DNA from: Firmicutes bacterium UBA6132
Lineage (GTDB): Bacteria; Bacillota_A; Clostridia; Tissierellales; Sedimentibacteraceae
Assembly (NCBI GenBank): GCA_002435835.1
Contig: DIVM01000013.1
Coordinates: 4,388-24,080 of the forward strand
Length of the DNA: 19,693 nucleotides
Reading direction: 5' to 3'
The stretch's first letter is position 1, and each line of letters begins with the position of its first letter. Made by a program: the position numbers and the translations under genes. This document shows positions 1 to 5,999 of the stretch, piece after piece. Below the pieces are notes generated by a model, which saw only the letters and a program-made list of their open reading frames with translations, was not told where the DNA came from and did no database searches.

Positions 1-189
1 AAAAGCGAATTACCCATGGATTTTTTTGTTGTATGTAATAAGGGGTATATCATTAATTTTTACAATGTAAAAAAAATTGACAGGGTAAATCATGAGTTTG
101 TAATGTATTCAGGTCACAAAATTCCCATCAGCTATAAAAAATACACTGATATTGTAGGGTTGTATATAAAAGTTATGTTTGGATTATAA
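1..189 (+). CDS. LytTR-type DNA-binding domain, C-terminal part (partial, 5' end outside window)
   Basis: Frame 1 is open from the window edge to a TAA at 187-189, giving 62 residues. They read like the second half of a LytTR DNA-binding domain: a CNKGYIINFYNVKKI segment, then a charged strand, then HKIPISYKKY followed by a helix. This matches the family pattern of a 'sYIVNLdyV' strand followed by 'kIPISRrky'. Such domains form the output of response regulators and some membrane-linked regulators that bind direct repeats at target promoters. The N-terminal domain is outside the window, so it cannot be said whether this is a two-component response regulator. Assignment is from pattern memory of the family, moderately sure. 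Confidence 0.65.
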   Translation, partial: KSELPMDFFVVCNKGYIINFYNVKKIDRVNHEFVMYSGHKIPISYKKYTDIVGLYIKVMFGL

Positions 190-232
190 ATATTTTCAAG
201 TTGCTATAAATATATTATTGTGAATATATAAA

Positions 233-261
233 TTGACATCTTATTGCTGTAGTGATAATTT
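233..261 (+). promoter_or_regulatory. Candidate sigma-A promoter upstream of the decayed SRPBCC gene
   Basis: TTGACA at 233-238 is an exact -35 hexamer. With a 17-base spacer it is followed by TAATTT at 256-261, and a closer GATAAT lies at 254-259. It sits about 95 bases upstream of the AAGGAGG ribosome binding site of the broken gene at 357. The -35 is convincing and the -10 is only fair. In AT-rich DNA chance matches occur. Confidence 0.45.
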
Positions 262-320
262 GAAGATATGGGTGAAATAAATACCAAGACAATCTTGAGT
301 AAACAGGAATTTATCAAATC

Positions 321-342
321 AAAAAGAACCGTCCCCAAACTA
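321..342 (+). repeat. Left copy of a dispersed CCGTCCC repeat (half-element)
   Basis: AAAAAGAACCGTCCCCAAAC at 321-340, continuing to TA at 342, is nearly the same as the sequence at 1744-1766, in the same orientation. The right copy has a GGGACG partner arm forming a hairpin, but this copy lacks that arm, so it looks like half of the element. The two copies bracket the fragmentary genes and the tocopherol-cyclase-like gene. Similar 'GGGACGGTTC' elements are known to me as dispersed repeats in clostridial genomes. Confidence 0.5.
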
Positions 343-356
343 TTAAGGAGGAAAAT

Positions 357-455
357 ATGAAAGAAATTCAATTCTCAATCGAAATAAATGCCTCTAAAGA
401 AAGAGTCTGGGCAACTCTTTGGGAAGATAGCTTCCTAGAAAAGGTAATAACATAA
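357..455 (+). pseudogene. SRPBCC/AHSA1-like protein, N-terminal remnant
   Basis: A good ribosome binding site (AAGGAGG, 344-350) precedes ATG 357. The reading frame gives only 32 residues before TAA at 453-455. The residues MKEIQFSIEINASKERVW then ATLWED are a typical opening of the SRPBCC (START/AHSA1-like) fold, in which a beta strand is followed by the 'I.A..e.VW..L.d' helix. Family members are about 140-160 residues, so around four fifths is missing. The reading frame stops just where homology to a different family begins (DUF1722 fragment, from about 446). This suggests a deletion fusing two unrelated genes. The translation signals look intact, so a short peptide could still be made, but no folded domain is possible. 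Confidence 0.6.
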
Positions 456-667
456 ATGCATGTATGCATATATTTGGACATTTTTCAGAAAACCTCTCAA
501 AGGAAGAAAAAGATTTCTTTTTAGATAGATTTGATAAATATAAAGAAAATAAAATTCATTTAAACGTAGTTATGAATCTTTTAAAAGTTTATGCTATAAA
601 ATATAAAATAGATTATATTTTAAACCAAACTATATGGTCAACATATCCAGAAGAATACATTCTATAA
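446..667 (+). pseudogene. DUF1722 (YbgA-type) domain, C-terminal remnant
   Basis: The frame is open from just after a TAA at 445-447. The first ATG is at 464 (67 residues), without a ribosome binding site. The sequence MHIFGHFSENLSKEEKDFF, followed by a Lys/Glu-rich helix and ending in YILNQTIW and PEEYIL, matches the C-terminal half of DUF1722. In intact proteins this domain follows a DUF523 domain and usually shows 'GYFKk.Ls.eEK..fl', a helix, then 'YLlnQtff.pyPeel'. The N-terminal half and any DUF523 partner are gone. The function of the family is poorly known. Absence of a start signal and direct abutment to the SRPBCC fragment point to a deletion remnant rather than a small gene. Confidence 0.6.
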
Positions 668-671
668 GTGA

Positions 672-725
672 TTCTGGGAAATAGATATTGATGAAAAAAC
701 TGTGGTTACTCAGTATAGAGAATAA
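672..725 (+). pseudogene. Possible WGR-domain scrap
   Basis: Between a TGA at 669-671 and a TAA at 723-725 there are 17 in-frame codons reading FWEIDIDEKTVVTQYRE. The pattern F-W-E-I, then an acidic turn, then V-x-T-x-Y resembles the first strands of WGR domains (kFWEi...g..V.tryGriG). There is no start codon and the Gly-Arg-Ile-Gly part is absent. The match is very short and may be chance. It is listed because the neighbouring sequence is clearly made of gene fragments. Confidence 0.22.
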
Positions 726-745
726 TTCTTAAGGTTGGATAATTA

Positions 746-1714
746 ATGATACTAAAGCATAAGCAAAATCCCTTAATGTTTCAAGGCAAAAACAAAAACG
801 AAAAATATTTCGAAGGCTGGTATTTTAAACAATCATCATCTGATTTAAATCACATAGTCAGCATTATCCCAGGTGTTTCAAAATGTTCGGAAGACTCACA
901 TGCATTTATTCAAGTAATAATTTTAGATAAACTCGCAAGCAATAAAATTCTTCAAACTCATTACCATAAATTCTCAATAAATGATTTTAAATACAGTGAT
1001 GAGCCATTTTGTTTAATGATTGGAAATAACACATTTAGTAATAAGGGCATTAAGCTTGATTTGAAAAATGAACAATTTTCTATTAGCGGAAGCATTTATT
1101 TTTCTGAGTTTACTACAATCAAAAGAAATATATTTGCACCAAGTATTATGGGATTCTTTGCATATTTTAAATTTATGGAGTGTTATCATGACATTATAAG
1201 TATGAATCACCATCTCAATGGTACATTGAAGGTTAATAACATTAATATTGATTTTAATAGTGGCAAGGGATATATAGAAAAAGACTGGGGAGCATCCTTT
1301 CCGAAAAAATACATATGGCTACAATCAAACCATTTTATTGGTACGGATGCAAGCATTATGTTTTCAATAGCACACATACCATTTTTAAAAACGTCATTTC
1401 AAGGTTTTGTTTGCTGCCTTACTTTTAACAAACGTGAATACAGGTTTACCACCTATAATAAAAGTAGAATTGCGAAAATAAGCTGTTTGGGAAATCAAAC
1501 AGAGATTATTATTGTCAATGGAAAATACGAATTAATAATCAAAGCAGAAATCACCCAATTATCGGGTGAATTAAAAGCACCTGATAATGGAGCCATGGAA
1601 AATATAATTAAAGAAGGTCTAACTGGTACTGCATATATAAAATTTAAGAAAAATTCAAAGATTTTGTTTGAAGGAAAAGGCAGCCCATGTGCCATAGAAA
1701 TTCATAATTATTGA
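746..1714 (+). CDS. Tocopherol cyclase family protein (function in this organism unknown)
   Basis: The 322-residue protein looks like a member of the tocopherol-cyclase-like family (Pfam Tocopherol_cycl). Visible landmarks are NPLMFQGK near the start, FEGWYFKQ at 22-29, IPGVS at 41-45, HAFIQ at 52-56, YIEKDWG at 176-182 and WLQSNHF at 191-197. The plant and cyanobacterial enzymes close the chroman ring of tocopherols. Bacillota do not make tocopherols, and the anaerobic members of this family have no known reaction, so only the fold family is claimed. No signal peptide or membrane segment is evident, so it is probably cytosolic. The length is complete for the bacterial short form. A weak purine-rich site (AAGGTTGG) precedes the ATG. 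It stands alone, bracketed by repeat copies, with gene fragments upstream, and so may be a recent arrival. Confidence 0.7.
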   Translation: MILKHKQNPLMFQGKNKNEKYFEGWYFKQSSSDLNHIVSIIPGVSKCSEDSHAFIQVIILDKLASNKILQTHYHKFSINDFKYSDEPFCLMIGNNTFSNKGIKLDLKNEQFSISGSIYFSEFTTIKRNIFAPSIMGFFAYFKFMECYHDIISMNHHLNGTLKVNNINIDFNSGKGYIEKDWGASFPKKYIWLQSNHFIGTDASIMFSIAHIPFLKTSFQGFVCCLTFNKREYRFTTYNKSRIAKISCLGNQTEIIIVNGKYELIIKAEITQLSGELKAPDNGAMENIIKEGLTGTAYIKFKKNSKILFEGKGSPCAIEIHNY

Positions 1715-1736
1715 GTAGAAAATAGTATAAAATATT

Positions 1737-1766
1737 GGGACGTAAAAAAGAGCCGTCCCTAAACTA
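1737..1766. repeat. Right copy of the dispersed CCGTCCC repeat, with hairpin
   Basis: GGGACG at 1737-1742 pairs with CGTCCC at 1754-1759 across an 11-base A-rich loop. The right side continues as CCGTCCCTAAACTA and matches the copy at 321-342. It lies 22 bases past the stop of the tocopherol-cyclase-like gene. Lack of a following T-run argues against it being a classical terminator. A small non-autonomous or REP-like element is more likely. Confidence 0.5.
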
Positions 1767-1958
1767 AAGCATAACAGAATTTGAAAATTCAATGTGCCAG
1801 TTAATTATAAGTTTTATAACGGTTGCAATTTTTATAGGTATAAAGCAAGGATTTTTTGTCAACATTAATCAGGGTAATCTGTTGCCAATATTGCTGTTAA
1901 ATTTGGAGAGCTCTTTCGGTGGAAAAAGAACTAATATAAACTATAAAATGAAAATATC

Positions 1959-1987
1959 TTACAATTTTTATTTTTTTATAGTAAAAT
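1959..1987 (+). promoter_or_regulatory. Candidate promoter of the hydrogenase operon
   Basis: TTACAA (1959-1964) and TAAAAT (1982-1987) are separated by exactly 17 bases, about 60 bases upstream of the first ATG of the two-gene operon. Each hexamer differs from consensus at only one or two positions. Because the stretch is extremely AT-rich, this is a suggestion rather than a firm call. Confidence 0.4.
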
Positions 1988-2047
1988 CTGTTTTAATAAT
2001 ATATAATATTAAATACTATAAAATACGAATGGATTTGGAGGAGCATT

Positions 2048-2317
2048 ATGAAGGTGAAAGTCTGTGTAGGTTCAAACTGTACTTTGCTTGGATCGATGAA
2101 TATTTTAGATCAAATTGATGACTTAAAGGAAATTATTAGTGAAGATTTAGATAACTATAATGATGAAGAGTTGGAAGTTGAAGCAGTTAAGTGTTTAGGA
2201 TTTTGTAAAGAAACTAATGAAAAAGTAGCACCCATAGTAGTTATTGATGATGAGCCAATGTTTAATGCTACCGGTCAGACTGTAATGGAAAAAATTATTA
2301 ACAAAATGAGAAAGTGA
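2048..2317 (+). CDS. NuoE-like thioredoxin-fold [2Fe-2S] protein
   Basis: This small protein of 89 residues has the cysteine pattern of NuoE/HydC-type [2Fe-2S] proteins: C6-x4-C11 near the N-terminus and C49-x3-C53 in the CLGFC segment. These four would bind one cluster on a thioredoxin-like fold. APIVVIDDEPMFNAT follows, like the 'P.v.idge.y..vt' tail of the family. NuoE of complex I is about 160 residues, so this is the short, stand-alone form, lacking the N-terminal helical bundle. GGAGGAG stands just before the ATG. It is followed after 40 bases by an [FeFe]-hydrogenase gene, so it is probably the electron-transfer partner of that enzyme in the cytoplasm. The acidic stretch at about 33-45 is an insertion between the two cysteine pairs. 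Confidence 0.8.
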   Translation: MKVKVCVGSNCTLLGSMNILDQIDDLKEIISEDLDNYNDEELEVEAVKCLGFCKETNEKVAPIVVIDDEPMFNATGQTVMEKIINKMRK

Positions 2318-2357
2318 TATAAAGTTATAAAAGGAAACTCCGGAGGAAAGATTTATT

Positions 2358-3863
2358 ATGAAAGAAAGTTATGTTGATTTAATTAATATAAGGAGGCAGG
2401 TATTTGCAAAGATTGCTAAAATAGCATACGATGGTTCTGATTTAAGCGAATTGGAGAAATCTTCTTATGAGATTTTACCTGGTGAGGTAGCTACTTATAG
2501 AGATAGTATATTTAGAGAAAGAGCAATTATAGATGAGCGTCTAAGACTGACAATGGGCTTAGATGCAAGAAAACCATCTGAGTTCCATCGTATTACTGAT
2601 GGGATTTCTGAAGTGGACGTGGATAAAGCTAATTTTATTGAGCCTTTGGTAAATGTCATTACCCATGCATGTGAAGCGTGTCCTACTAAAGCTTTTTTTG
2701 TTACAGACAATTGCAGAAAGTGTTTGGCTCATCCATGTACTAATGTATGTCCTACAAATGCAGTTTCTATAGGAAAGAACAGAGCAATAATTGACCAGGA
2801 TAAATGTATTAAATGTGGTAGATGTAAGGAAACTTGCCCATATAGTGCAATTGTAAAGTATGAAAGACCTTGTGCCGAGGCATGTGGTGTTAATGCCATA
2901 GATAGTGATTATTTGGGAAGAGCTCAGATAAACAAAGACAGATGCGTATCATGTGGAAGGTGCATTTCTCAGTGCCCTTATGGAGCCATTGCGGACAAGA
3001 CTCAAATTTATCAGCTTATTAAATCGCTTAAAACTAATGACCATATGTATGCCATAGTAGCTCCTTCATTTTTAGGACAGTTTGGACCATTGGCTACTCC
3101 AGTTCAAATATTTGAGGGCATAAAACATCTTGGTTTTAAAGATGTAGTGGAGGTAAGTTTAGGAGCGGATATTACAACTCTTCACGAAGCAAAAGAATTC
3201 CTTGAAAGAGTACCTAATGAAATTCCTTATATGGGTACAAGCTGCTGCAATTCATGGACTTTAATGGTTAAGAAGCTGTTTCCTGATCAATACGAATATA
3301 TTTCTGACTCTGCTTCACCAATGGTTGAGACTGCAAAGCATATTAAGAAAATGGACCCAGATGCAAAAATAACATTTATAGGACCTTGTATTTCTAAGAA
3401 ATTAGAAGCATTAAGAGAAGATGTTAAGGACTATGTTCATTTTGTAATAACATATGAAGAACTTATGGGTATGTTTGTTGCAAAAGACATAGAGTTATCG
3501 GAAATAGAGGTATCTAAAGAAATACAGGATGCATCTACATTAGGTAGAGGATACGCTATAGCAGGCGGAGTTGCTGAAGCAGTAAAAAAGACTGCTTTAA
3601 TGATTGATCCTTCAAAAGAAATCAATGTAGAGGGTGTATCAACTTTACATGAATGTGTTAAGCTTATGAAAATAGCGAAGGCCGGAAAGAAAAATGGATA
3701 TTTGCTTGAAGGCATGGCATGTCCTGGTGGATGTATTGCCGGACCGGGAACAATAGCGTCAATGAACAGAGTTAAAAAGGCAGTTATAGATTTTAAAAAT
3801 AAGGCAGAATATAAAACTCCATTTGAGAATAATATTATTGATGAAAAATTGAGAAATAAATAA
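2358..3863 (+). CDS. [FeFe]-hydrogenase with ferredoxin domains (group B-like, monomeric)
   Basis: This 501-residue iron-sulfur protein would catalyse reversible 2H+ + 2e- to H2. Residues 105-131 hold cysteines 105, 108, 119, 122, 127 and 131. Two C-x2-C-x2-C-x3-C ferredoxin motifs follow (150-160 and 196-206), with C172 and C176 between them, giving several [4Fe-4S] clusters. The catalytic domain begins near 230. The H-cluster motifs are L1 TSCC at 294-297 (TSCCNSW instead of the usual TSCCP-x-W), L2 GPCISKK with C344 (Gly where many enzymes have Met), and L3 MACPGGC with C455 and C459. All four cluster-ligating cysteines are therefore kept. There is no NADH/flavin module and no C-terminal small-subunit extension. 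The architecture fits group B enzymes of anaerobes. A sensory or very slow enzyme is possible. It is co-transcribed with the NuoE-like gene and has CGGAGGAAAG before its ATG. Confidence 0.85.
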   Translation: MKESYVDLINIRRQVFAKIAKIAYDGSDLSELEKSSYEILPGEVATYRDSIFRERAIIDERLRLTMGLDARKPSEFHRITDGISEVDVDKANFIEPLVNVITHACEACPTKAFFVTDNCRKCLAHPCTNVCPTNAVSIGKNRAIIDQDKCIKCGRCKETCPYSAIVKYERPCAEACGVNAIDSDYLGRAQINKDRCVSCGRCISQCPYGAIADKTQIYQLIKSLKTNDHMYAIVAPSFLGQFGPLATPVQIFEGIKHLGFKDVVEVSLGADITTLHEAKEFLERVPNEIPYMGTSCCNSWTLMVKKLFPDQYEYISDSASPMVETAKHIKKMDPDAKITFIGPCISKKLEALREDVKDYVHFVITYEELMGMFVAKDIELSEIEVSKEIQDASTLGRGYAIAGGVAEAVKKTALMIDPSKEINVEGVSTLHECVKLMKIAKAGKKNGYLLEGMACPGGCIAGPGTIASMNRVKKAVIDFKNKAEYKTPFENNIIDEKLRNK

Positions 3864-3870
3864 AAATTAT

Positions 3871-3912
3871 AAAAAATGTACCATTAGCAAAAGCCTAATG
3901 GTACATTTTTTA
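3871..3912 (+). terminator. Intrinsic terminator of the hydrogenase operon
   Basis: TGTACCATTAG (3877-3887) pairs perfectly with CTAATGGTACA (3895-3905) over a 7-base loop. An A6 tract stands before and a T6 tract after. It lies eight bases past the stop codon of the hydrogenase. The flanking A and T tracts allow it to work in either direction, although no gene converges here. Confidence 0.9.
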
Positions 3913-3916
3913 TGAT

Positions 3917-3931
3917 ATAACAAAAAGTTAT
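3917..3931. promoter_or_regulatory. Candidate CcpC-type LysR operator upstream of aconitase
   Basis: ATAACAAAAAGTTAT is a 15-base dyad that fits ATAA-N7-TTAT, the sequence recognised by the LysR-type citrate sensor CcpC at citB and citZ of Bacillus. It is centred about 62 bases upstream of the start site predicted from the promoter at 3952-3979. A lone ATAA (3959-3962) falls near -27. From memory, the citB promoter has a dyad near -66 and a half-site near -27, so the layout agrees. By rough reckoning at 70% AT, such a dyad occurs by chance in a few percent of stretches of this length. The candidate ligand-binding regulator is encoded downstream at 7320. Confidence 0.45.
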
Positions 3932-3949
3932 GACTCCATTCATTTTCAA

Positions 3950-3979
3950 TATTGTACAATAAATTGATTATATTATAAA
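3950..3979 (+). promoter_or_regulatory. Candidate promoter of the aconitase operon, with overlapping palindrome
   Basis: TTGTAC (3952-3957) and TATAAA (3974-3979) are separated by 16 bases. The -35 lies inside the perfect 12-base palindrome TATTGTACAATA (3950-3961), which could be an operator for a second regulator. The predicted start site is near 3986, leaving a leader of about 28 bases with no room for a riboswitch. Confidence 0.4.
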
Positions 3980-4000
3980 ATTAATAGATATTAAAAAAGT

Positions 4001-4005
4001 GGAGG
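4001..4005 (+). promoter_or_regulatory. Ribosome binding site that fixes the aconitase start at 4014
   Basis: GGAGG stands eight bases before ATG 4014. A longer frame beginning at GTG 3999 would place this site inside the coding sequence and has no site of its own, so 4014 is preferred. Confidence 0.75.
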
Positions 4006-4013
4006 TTATATTT

Positions 4014-5969
4014 ATGGGAAAATCGCTAACACGAAAAATCATTGAATCACATTATGTATCTGGAAGCATGGTTCCGGGAAAAGAAGTTTTTATAAAAGTT
4101 GATCAAACTCTAACACATGATATAAATGCAGTTATGACATATCTTGCCTTTGAAGCAATTGGCCTTGACAGAATTAAAACAGAGTGCAGCGTAAGTTATT
4201 TGGATCACAATCTTTTGTATGTTGATAATAAAACACCGGATGATCACATATATTTACAATCCGTAGCAAAACGTTATGGCGTACATGTATCAAGACCTGG
4301 TAATGGAATTTGCCACACTGTGCAAGTATCAAGATTTGGAGCACCGGGGAAAGTTAGCATGGGAGGCGACAGCCATACACCTCATGGGGGAGCAATAGGT
4401 ATGTTATGTATTGGCGTTGGCGGTATGGATGTTGCTACGGCTATGACCGGATTACCTATGCGTTTAACTATGCCAAGAGTTATTAAAGTAAATTTAACCG
4501 GCAAACTTAAAGCAGGATGTAATGCAAAAGAAGTTATTTTGGAAATGCTTAGACGTGTAACTATTAAAGGTGGTCTCGGCAATGTATATGAATATGTGGG
4601 ACCAGGAGCTGCAACTTTAGAAGTACCTGAAAGAGCAACAATCACAAACATGGGGGCTGAATTAGGAGCAACAACTTCTATTTTCCCAGCAGATGAGCAA
4701 GTACGAAAATTTTTAAAAGCACAGGGAAGAGAACAGGATTATGTAGAGCTTTTACCGGATGTAGATGCAGAATATGAGGACTTAATTGAAATTGATTTAA
4801 GCAGTTTAGAGCCTTTGATTTCAGTTCCTCATCAACCTGACAATGTTATAAATCTTAAAGATGCAGAAAAGAAACCTATACAACAGGTATTTATAGGAAG
4901 TTGTACAAATGCAAGTTATGCAGATATTGCAAAAGCTGCCATTGTATTTCAAGGACATCATGTTCATGAAAATGTAAGTTGTACTTGCGCTGTTGCATCA
5001 AGGCAAACATATAAAGAATTAATGAATGATGGATATATTGATATGTTAATGGATGCAGGAGTTAGGATGCTTGAAATTGCATGTGGACCTTGTTGTGCAA
5101 TCGGACAAACACCTGCAACTGACGGTGTGGCTGTGCGTACATCTAATCGTAATTTCAAAGGACGTGCAGGAAATCCTACAGCACAAATTTATTTGGTAAG
5201 CCCTGAAAGTGCCGCAGCAACAGCTATTAAAGGAACTTTTGCTACTGCTGAAAATATAATGGGTAAGGATGTAGCAAAATTATCAGAAATAAAAGAGCCT
5301 GAAAAATATGTAGTTAATGATTCTATGATCATTGAGCCGTTACTAAAAGAAGAGGCTAATAAAGTAGAAATAGTTCGTGGACCAAATATCGCGTACTTGC
5401 CTATTCCTGAGCAGCCTCAACAATATTTATGTGTGCCAATTAGTTTAAAGGGTGGAGATAATATCACTACTGATGATATAACACCTGCAAGCGCAGAGTT
5501 TAGCAGCATGAGATCAAATATTCCTTTAATGTCTCAGTACTGCTATTTAAGATATGATCCTAAATTTGCAGAACGTGCAAAAGAAATGGGTAGAAGCATA
5601 ATAGTAGGTGGAGAAAATTACGGACAAGGTTCTTCAAGAGAACATGCAGCAATAAATCCCATGTTTTTAGGTGTTAAGGCTGTAATTGCTAAAAGCATAG
5701 CAAGAATTCATAAAGGAAACTTAATTAACCATGGGATAATACCAATGATTTTTGAAAGTCCGGAAGATTATGAAAAGTTAGAACAGTGCGATGAGCTGGA
5801 ATTTGAAAATCTATTGGACCAAATTCCTACAAAAAGGATTTTAGTGAAAGATAAAACTAAAAACTTATCTTTCTATGTTAAATTGGATTTGTCAGAAAAT
5901 GAAATAGAAGTAGTATTAAGCGGAGGTCAGTTATCTTATCTTAAAAAGCAGTTACAGGAACAAAAATAA
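4014..5969 (+). CDS. Aconitate hydratase (aconitase), about 650-residue short type
   Basis: This is a cytosolic [4Fe-4S] enzyme interconverting citrate, cis-aconitate and isocitrate. From ATG 4014 it has 651 residues, shorter than AcnA (about 890) and typical of the putative aconitase form seen in Aquifex and Clostridia. GDSHT at 118-122 provides the active-site Asp-His pair. C297 (GSCTN) and C357/C360 (CGPC) are the three cluster ligands. The C-terminal swivel domain has GQGSSREHAA at 537-546, with the substrate-binding Ser-Ser-Arg intact. All key residues are therefore present. It is the first gene of the pair with isocitrate dehydrogenase, 30 bases apart, behind a candidate CcpC-like operator. 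Homoaconitase or isopropylmalate isomerase are less likely, because the protein fuses both domains and pairs with an isocitrate dehydrogenase-like gene. Confidence 0.88.
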   Translation: MGKSLTRKIIESHYVSGSMVPGKEVFIKVDQTLTHDINAVMTYLAFEAIGLDRIKTECSVSYLDHNLLYVDNKTPDDHIYLQSVAKRYGVHVSRPGNGICHTVQVSRFGAPGKVSMGGDSHTPHGGAIGMLCIGVGGMDVATAMTGLPMRLTMPRVIKVNLTGKLKAGCNAKEVILEMLRRVTIKGGLGNVYEYVGPGAATLEVPERATITNMGAELGATTSIFPADEQVRKFLKAQGREQDYVELLPDVDAEYEDLIEIDLSSLEPLISVPHQPDNVINLKDAEKKPIQQVFIGSCTNASYADIAKAAIVFQGHHVHENVSCTCAVASRQTYKELMNDGYIDMLMDAGVRMLEIACGPCCAIGQTPATDGVAVRTSNRNFKGRAGNPTAQIYLVSPESAAATAIKGTFATAENIMGKDVAKLSEIKEPEKYVVNDSMIIEPLLKEEANKVEIVRGPNIAYLPIPEQPQQYLCVPISLKGGDNITTDDITPASAEFSSMRSNIPLMSQYCYLRYDPKFAERAKEMGRSIIVGGENYGQGSSREHAAINPMFLGVKAVIAKSIARIHKGNLINHGIIPMIFESPEDYEKLEQCDELEFENLLDQIPTKRILVKDKTKNLSFYVKLDLSENEIEVVLSGGQLSYLKKQLQEQK

Positions 5970-5999
5970 TAAAAATAACAAAAATAAAGGGGAATAGCC

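Larger units (their letters stand above)
1715..2047. other. Intergenic stretch: repeat hairpin plus hydrogenase promoter, no gene seen
   Basis: This 333-base gap holds the CCGTCCC hairpin (1737-1759) and, near its end, a candidate promoter (1959-1987) and the GGAGGAG ribosome binding site for the NuoE-like gene. A frame open from about 1792 runs into the next gene in another frame. It has no ribosome binding site, no recognisable domain and an AT-driven composition, so it is not called. No terminator with a T-run is evident after the tocopherol-cyclase-like gene except possibly the repeat hairpin itself. Confidence 0.5.

Noticed and set aside
1737..1759. The GGGACG/CGTCCC hairpin as a terminator
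   Set aside because: The stem has only six pairs, no T-run follows, and a second copy of the same sequence upstream at 321 shows it is a dispersed repeat.
1792..2118. A 108-codon plus-strand open frame between the tocopherol-cyclase-like and NuoE-like genes
   Set aside because: It has no ribosome binding site and no recognisable domain, contains the probable promoter of the next operon and overlaps the well-supported NuoE-like gene in another frame.
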